Origin: Microcaldota archaeon
GTDB taxonomy: Archaea; Micrarchaeota; Micrarchaeia; Anstonellales; Anstonellaceae
Reading direction: 5' to 3'
Assembly: GCA_026413965.1 (NCBI GenBank)
Contig: JAOAJY010000007.1
Coordinates: 1-33,775, forward strand
DNA length: 33,775 bases
The stretch's first letter is position 1. Each line of letters opens with the position of its first letter. The position numbers and the translations under genes were made by a program. Positions 31,657-33,775 of the stretch are shown piece by piece. The notes below the pieces were generated by a model, which searched no databases, had not been told where the DNA came from, and saw only the letters and a list, made by a program, of their open reading frames with translations.

Positions 31657-32532
31657 ATGCAGCTTTCAGCAAGGTCTGAGGAGCATCTTGGGACTGTGGT
31701 TGAGGTGAAGCTGCCTGCAAGCAGCTCTTCCCTATTTCCAGCCTGCTTTGCAGAGTTCTCAAGGATTGAGAAGGCTTTCTCCCGCTTCCTTCCTGATTCT
31801 GAGCTTTCGCGCCTCAACAGCCGGCTTGGGGTGTGGCAGGATGCTACTGAAGAGCTTTTGCTTCTTGTGCAAAAAGCAGAGGAGTTCCGGGCAAAGACCC
31901 GCGGCAATTTTGACATCACCTTGAAAAGCAGGCTTGAGGAGCTTGGGTATGGCCCAAAGCCTGCGCCTTCCGCAAAGCCATCTCCTTTGCTTGGATTTTT
32001 CCAGCCGCCCTTCAAACTGGACACCAAAAAAAGGCGGATACTGCTGAACAAGCAGATTGAATTTGGCGGCTTTGGAAAAGGCTATGCGATTGACCGCGTC
32101 GCCTCAATTTTGGACAAGGAAAAAGTGAAGCACTATTACATAAACGCAGGCGGGGACATTTTCGCAAAAAGCGCAGATGGCGAGCCAGGCTGGCAAATTC
32201 TGCTTGAGCACCCAGATGACCCCCAAAAAGCCATCGGCAAAATCTCTCTTGACTGCATGGCGATAGCCGCCTCAGCCCCAAACAGGAGGCGCTGGGGGAA
32301 TGCGCACCATCTCTTGAACGCAAAAACCGGAATGCCTGCGGATGGCATGAAAGCCTGCTTTGTGCTTGCCCGAACAGCAATTGAGGCTGACGCATACGCA
32401 ACAGCCCTTTTTTCCGCTGGATTCAGCGCCGCAATAGAGCTTGCAGCCAGCCTTCCTATTGATGCTCTCCTGGTTTCAAAGGATGGCAAGATGTACCAAA
32501 CCTTCGGCTTCAAAGCTGAATTTTTCGCTTAG
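31657..32532 (+). CDS. apbE: FAD:protein FMN transferase (ApbE)
   Basis: The ATG at 31657 lies 4 bp after the upstream stop with GAGGG just before it; an earlier ATG at 31624 overlaps the previous gene. The product is 291 residues. ApbE moves FMN from FAD onto a Thr/Ser of a target protein, with Mg2+. Features seen: HLGTVVEVKL (the usual MGT-x-x-x-V start), FSRFLPDSELSRLN, GGFGKGYAIDR (137-147), NAGGDIF (163-169), HHLLNAKTGMP (217-227) and EADAYATALF with Asp245. Most family members are exported lipoproteins, but this one begins directly with the domain and has no signal peptide. The adjacent FMN-binding lipoprotein is the obvious substrate. Confidence 0.93.
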   Translation: MQLSARSEEHLGTVVEVKLPASSSSLFPACFAEFSRIEKAFSRFLPDSELSRLNSRLGVWQDATEELLLLVQKAEEFRAKTRGNFDITLKSRLEELGYGPKPAPSAKPSPLLGFFQPPFKLDTKKRRILLNKQIEFGGFGKGYAIDRVASILDKEKVKHYYINAGGDIFAKSADGEPGWQILLEHPDDPQKAIGKISLDCMAIAASAPNRRRWGNAHHLLNAKTGMPADGMKACFVLARTAIEADAYATALFSAGFSAAIELAASLPIDALLVSKDGKMYQTFGFKAEFFA

Positions 32533-32554
32533 CCAATCCTATTTTTTATACATA

Positions 32555-32565
32555 CGTTTATATAC
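32555..32565 (+). promoter_or_regulatory. TATA box for the M48-like pseudoenzyme gene
   Basis: CGTTTATATAC, with transcription predicted near 32586, leaves a leader of about 12-18 nt that includes GGAGGG (32589-32594). Confidence 0.6.
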
Positions 32566-32603
32566 TTCTTATAACACTTTTTTGCATCGGAGGGTAGATG
32601 CAT

Positions 32604-33272
32604 ATGCAGATAGTCTTTCGAAAAAACATGAAGGACAAGGTAGAAAATCAAGTCCTTTCCAACAAGCTCAAGCATATTGAGCCGCTGGTAGATTCCATAT
32701 CCAAGGCAAAAGGAATAGATTGCTTGGAGCTGACAGTCCGAAAGTCCAATCGGATGAAAAGCGCTAGCGTTTTGTCAAAGGGCAGGCTGCTTGAAATCAA
32801 GGTGACCTCTGCTCTTGTGCAAAAGCTCAACCAAGATGAGCTTGCAGCAGTGGCTGTTTCTGAAATAGAAAGCGCGAAGAATAAAGACAGGCAGTTTTCA
32901 GCCTTCAGAAACATTATGGTGATTGCCAATTTAGGGTCCGGGTTGATCATTCTTGAAAGGATTCTTAGTCAGGCAAGTATTCAGCAAATAGGCGCCTCAT
33001 TGGTAGCGTTTGGCCTCACTGGATTGTTTGTTTGCCTTGGTCGGAGTATGGACTTCGAACGCATCTTCAAAGCAGACCTACATGCAGCAAAGGTAGTGGG
33101 CAAGCAGGCTATTGTTAGTGCTCTGAGGAAAATGAAAACAAATCTAATCAACTTTCCTGCAAATTTGCAGGCTGGGCTCCTCTCCCTGGTTTCTCTTTCG
33201 CCGACTTTAGACCAGCGAATCAGGAATCTGGAAAAAAAGGACAAAAGCCAGCCTCCTGCCAAAAGCGAGTAA
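32604..33272 (+). CDS. M48-like pseudopeptidase (zinc ligands lost)
   Basis: Two starts are possible: ATG 32598 (224 residues) or ATG 32604 (222). The second is preferred because GGAGGG then lies 9 bases upstream rather than 3. The whole protein aligns by eye with the M48 peptidase at 25736: QDELAAVAVSEIESAKN stands where that protein has SDQLQAIAAHEIGHRKYHN, so HEIGH becomes SEIES. RIFKADLHAAK stands where it has NEYEADEFAAK, so the third ligand Glu becomes Ile. Both ends match too (SLSPTLDQRIRNLEKK). Hydrophobic helices at about 104-120 and 129-148 are kept. With His, His and Glu gone it cannot bind catalytic zinc the usual way. It has its own promoter and an intact frame, so it is probably functional as a regulator or binding protein. 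Confidence 0.82.
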   Translation: MQIVFRKNMKDKVENQVLSNKLKHIEPLVDSISKAKGIDCLELTVRKSNRMKSASVLSKGRLLEIKVTSALVQKLNQDELAAVAVSEIESAKNKDRQFSAFRNIMVIANLGSGLIILERILSQASIQQIGASLVAFGLTGLFVCLGRSMDFERIFKADLHAAKVVGKQAIVSALRKMKTNLINFPANLQAGLLSLVSLSPTLDQRIRNLEKKDKSQPPAKSE

Positions 33273-33315
33273 TTGAGCTAGGTTCTGGCAAGCTTGCCAT
33301 ATGCAGGGGGAGGGA

Positions 33316-33354
33316 TTTGCAGTCCTGGGCTGGCATTCGCGCCAGCGCAGGGCT
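33316..33354 (-). other. tRNA intron 2 in the T loop (position 59/60), 39 nt
   Basis: T-loop bases UUCA (33357-33360) pair with intron bases UGCA (33318-33321) with one mismatch. The 5' bulge AAA (33354-33356) and 3' bulge AAU (33315-33317), cut between bases 2 and 3, rejoin to a perfect 7-nt T loop UUCAAAU. The intron core pairs GCUGGC with GCCAGC. This is a slightly relaxed bulge-helix-bulge at a non-canonical site. Confidence 0.75.
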
Positions 33355-33385
33355 TTTGAACCCACGAACGGCTAACCGACAGGAT

Positions 33386-33410
33386 TTCCCATGGGCTTGA
33401 TGCAAGCCCG
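33386..33410 (-). other. tRNA intron 1 (position 37/38), 25 nt
   Basis: This canonical-site intron has a bulge-helix-bulge motif. Loop bases CUCA (33413-33416) pair with intron bases UGGG (33388-33391). The 5' bulge GAC is cut after A33411 and the 3' bulge AAA is cut before A33385, so both cuts fall between bulge bases 2 and 3 as the splicing endonuclease requires. Inside, GGGCUUG/CAAGCCC forms a hairpin. One extra base (A33392) lies opposite the 5' bulge. Confidence 0.85.
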
Positions 33411-33473
33411 TCTGAGTCCTGCGCCTTTGACCAAGCTTGGCTACCCCTGCTTGCTTGAAAATGGAAAAAATCT

Positions 33474-33485
33474 GCTTTTAAAGAT
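33474..33485 (-). promoter_or_regulatory. TATA box for tRNA-Leu
   Basis: The minus strand reads ATCTTTAAAAGC, centred about 29 nt upstream of the tRNA 5' end at 33450, the expected spacing for transcription starting just before the mature 5' end. It directly follows the stop of the permease gene. Confidence 0.6.
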
Positions 33486-33775
33486 TACTCGTACCTTAGC
33501 GCCTCGACAGGCGCAAGCCTGGCTGCCTGCATCGCAGGGAAATAGCCTGAAAGCACGCCCACCACAAAGGCAAAGGCAGTCCCAAAGAAGGCTATCCAAA
33601 TGTTTATCTGCGCAGGAAGGCCAAATAGCCCTCCGACATAAACAAGCGCTATAGCAAGCGCGCTGCCCGCAATTCCGCCGACCATCCCCAGCACTCCGGA
33701 CTCAAAAAGGAAAATGTTGCGTATGTCCTCCTCTGTAGCCCCAATAGCCTTCAGTATCCCTATCTCCTTCGTCCT
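33485..33775 (-). CDS. ABC transporter permease, MacB/FtsX type (partial, runs off the right edge)
   Basis: The last 96 codons are present; the frame is open to base 33775. Residues encoded from the edge read RTKEIGILKAIGATEEDI, the hallmark cytoplasmic loop of MacB-type permeases that couples to the ABC ATPase. Then come two hydrophobic helices (GVLGMVGGIAGSALAIAL and IAFFGTAFAFVVGVLSG) and the typical ending YFPAMQAARLAPVEALRYE. These transporters move lipids, peptides or drive envelope processes without translocating substrate through the membrane in the usual way. The ATPase partner would be outside the window. The stop is 34 bp from the tRNA-Leu 5' end and adjacent to its TATA box. Confidence 0.92.
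   Translation of the reverse strand, partial: RTKEIGILKAIGATEEDIRNIFLFESGVLGMVGGIAGSALAIALVYVGGLFGLPAQINIWIAFFGTAFAFVVGVLSGYFPAMQAARLAPVEALRYE

Larger units (their letters stand above)
33302..33450 (-). tRNA. trnL: tRNA-Leu(CAG) with two introns
   Basis: Read on the minus strand from 33450. The acceptor GCAGGGG pairs with CCCCUGC (33303-33309), discriminator A at 33302, no encoded CCA. The D arm is GCC-AAGCUUGGUCAAA-GGC, the usual archaeal leucine form. The anticodon stem is CAGGA/UCCUG, with anticodon CAG at 33412-33414. A 14-nt variable arm (UCGGUUAGCCGUUC) follows. The T stem is GUGGG/CCCUC with one U-U mismatch. Removing 33386-33410 and 33316-33354 gives a 7-nt anticodon loop CUCAGAA, a 7-nt T loop UUCAAAU and an 85-nt mature tRNA, the normal length for a class II leucine tRNA. 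The CUN codon and discriminator A both support leucine. Confidence 0.9.

Noticed and set aside
33316-33450. Two short tRNA-like or riboswitch-like hairpins read as separate RNAs
   Set aside because: They are fully explained as the two introns of one tRNA-Leu gene, with cut sites that restore normal loops.
33485-33694. Short 69-residue membrane protein
   Set aside because: The frame is open through the right edge and the preceding residues are the conserved MacB loop, so it is the end of a larger permease.
1-33775. CRISPR array or insertion sequence
   Set aside because: No regularly spaced repeats, transposase motifs or terminal inverted repeats were seen. The only exact longer direct repeat noticed is the 39-bp pair at 29379 and 29455.

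Overview
The window looks like part of an archaeal chromosome, probably from a small-genome DPANN lineage (Micrarchaeota- or Iainarchaeota-like). The domain call is firm. It carries an archaeal proteasome beta subunit, a KH/beta-CASP ribonuclease of the aCPSF1 type, ribosomal protein L15e next to two RNase P proteins, RtcB, KaiC-like ATPases, TATA boxes about 26 nt upstream of many starts (several leaderless) and an intron-bearing tRNA. The phylum call is inference, from the tRNA introns (one at a non-canonical site) and the many unrecognised membrane proteins.

Region 1 (1-16007) is the unusual part. Six tightly packed minus-strand genes encode related polytopic membrane proteins. Each has a K-x-E-like element before a membrane segment, a core of the form P-x-G-hhh-R-hF-xx-(T/S)R-xx-G, and most have a C-terminus ending near L-x-x-L-I. 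From the same 17-bp A/T palindrome (7064-7080) two plus-strand genes diverge. One encodes a 2058-residue protein with a signal peptide, a small outer domain, one membrane anchor and about 1840 residues of largely helical inner sequence. The other encodes a 909-residue, cysteine-rich lipoprotein containing a lytic-transglycosylase-like domain and a C-terminal SGNH-hydrolase-like domain. Several VirB6-like channel proteins plus a VirB1-like wall-cutting enzyme resemble part of a type IV secretion-like machine. No ATPase or relaxase is inside the window, so the function is a hypothesis. The left edge cuts the operon.

Region 2 (16091-22163) is mostly housekeeping: speD, a three-zinc-finger protein, an L15e-Rpp30-Pop5 operon, a coiled-coil protein of unknown function, and an htpX-rtcB operon. 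A 390-bp very A/T-rich intergenic stretch precedes speD and contains a long perfect inverted repeat.

Region 3 (22245-29410) holds a winged-helix protein, an intact KaiC-like ATPase, a divergent KaiC-like protein with a damaged P-loop, a small three-helix membrane protein, an unknown membrane protein, an M48 peptidase, psmB and aCPSF1.

Region 4 (29411-33775) begins with a 39-bp direct repeat where two genes converge. It then holds a surface protein with Ig-like folds, a LysW-like zinc ribbon, an FMN-binding lipoprotein with its likely flavin transferase ApbE, an M48 paralogue that has lost all zinc ligands, a tRNA-Leu(CAG) gene with two introns, and the 3' end of a MacB/FtsX-type permease gene cut by the window edge.

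Genes often come as divergent pairs sharing one near-palindromic TATA element. All calls come from reading motifs by eye; no database search was possible.
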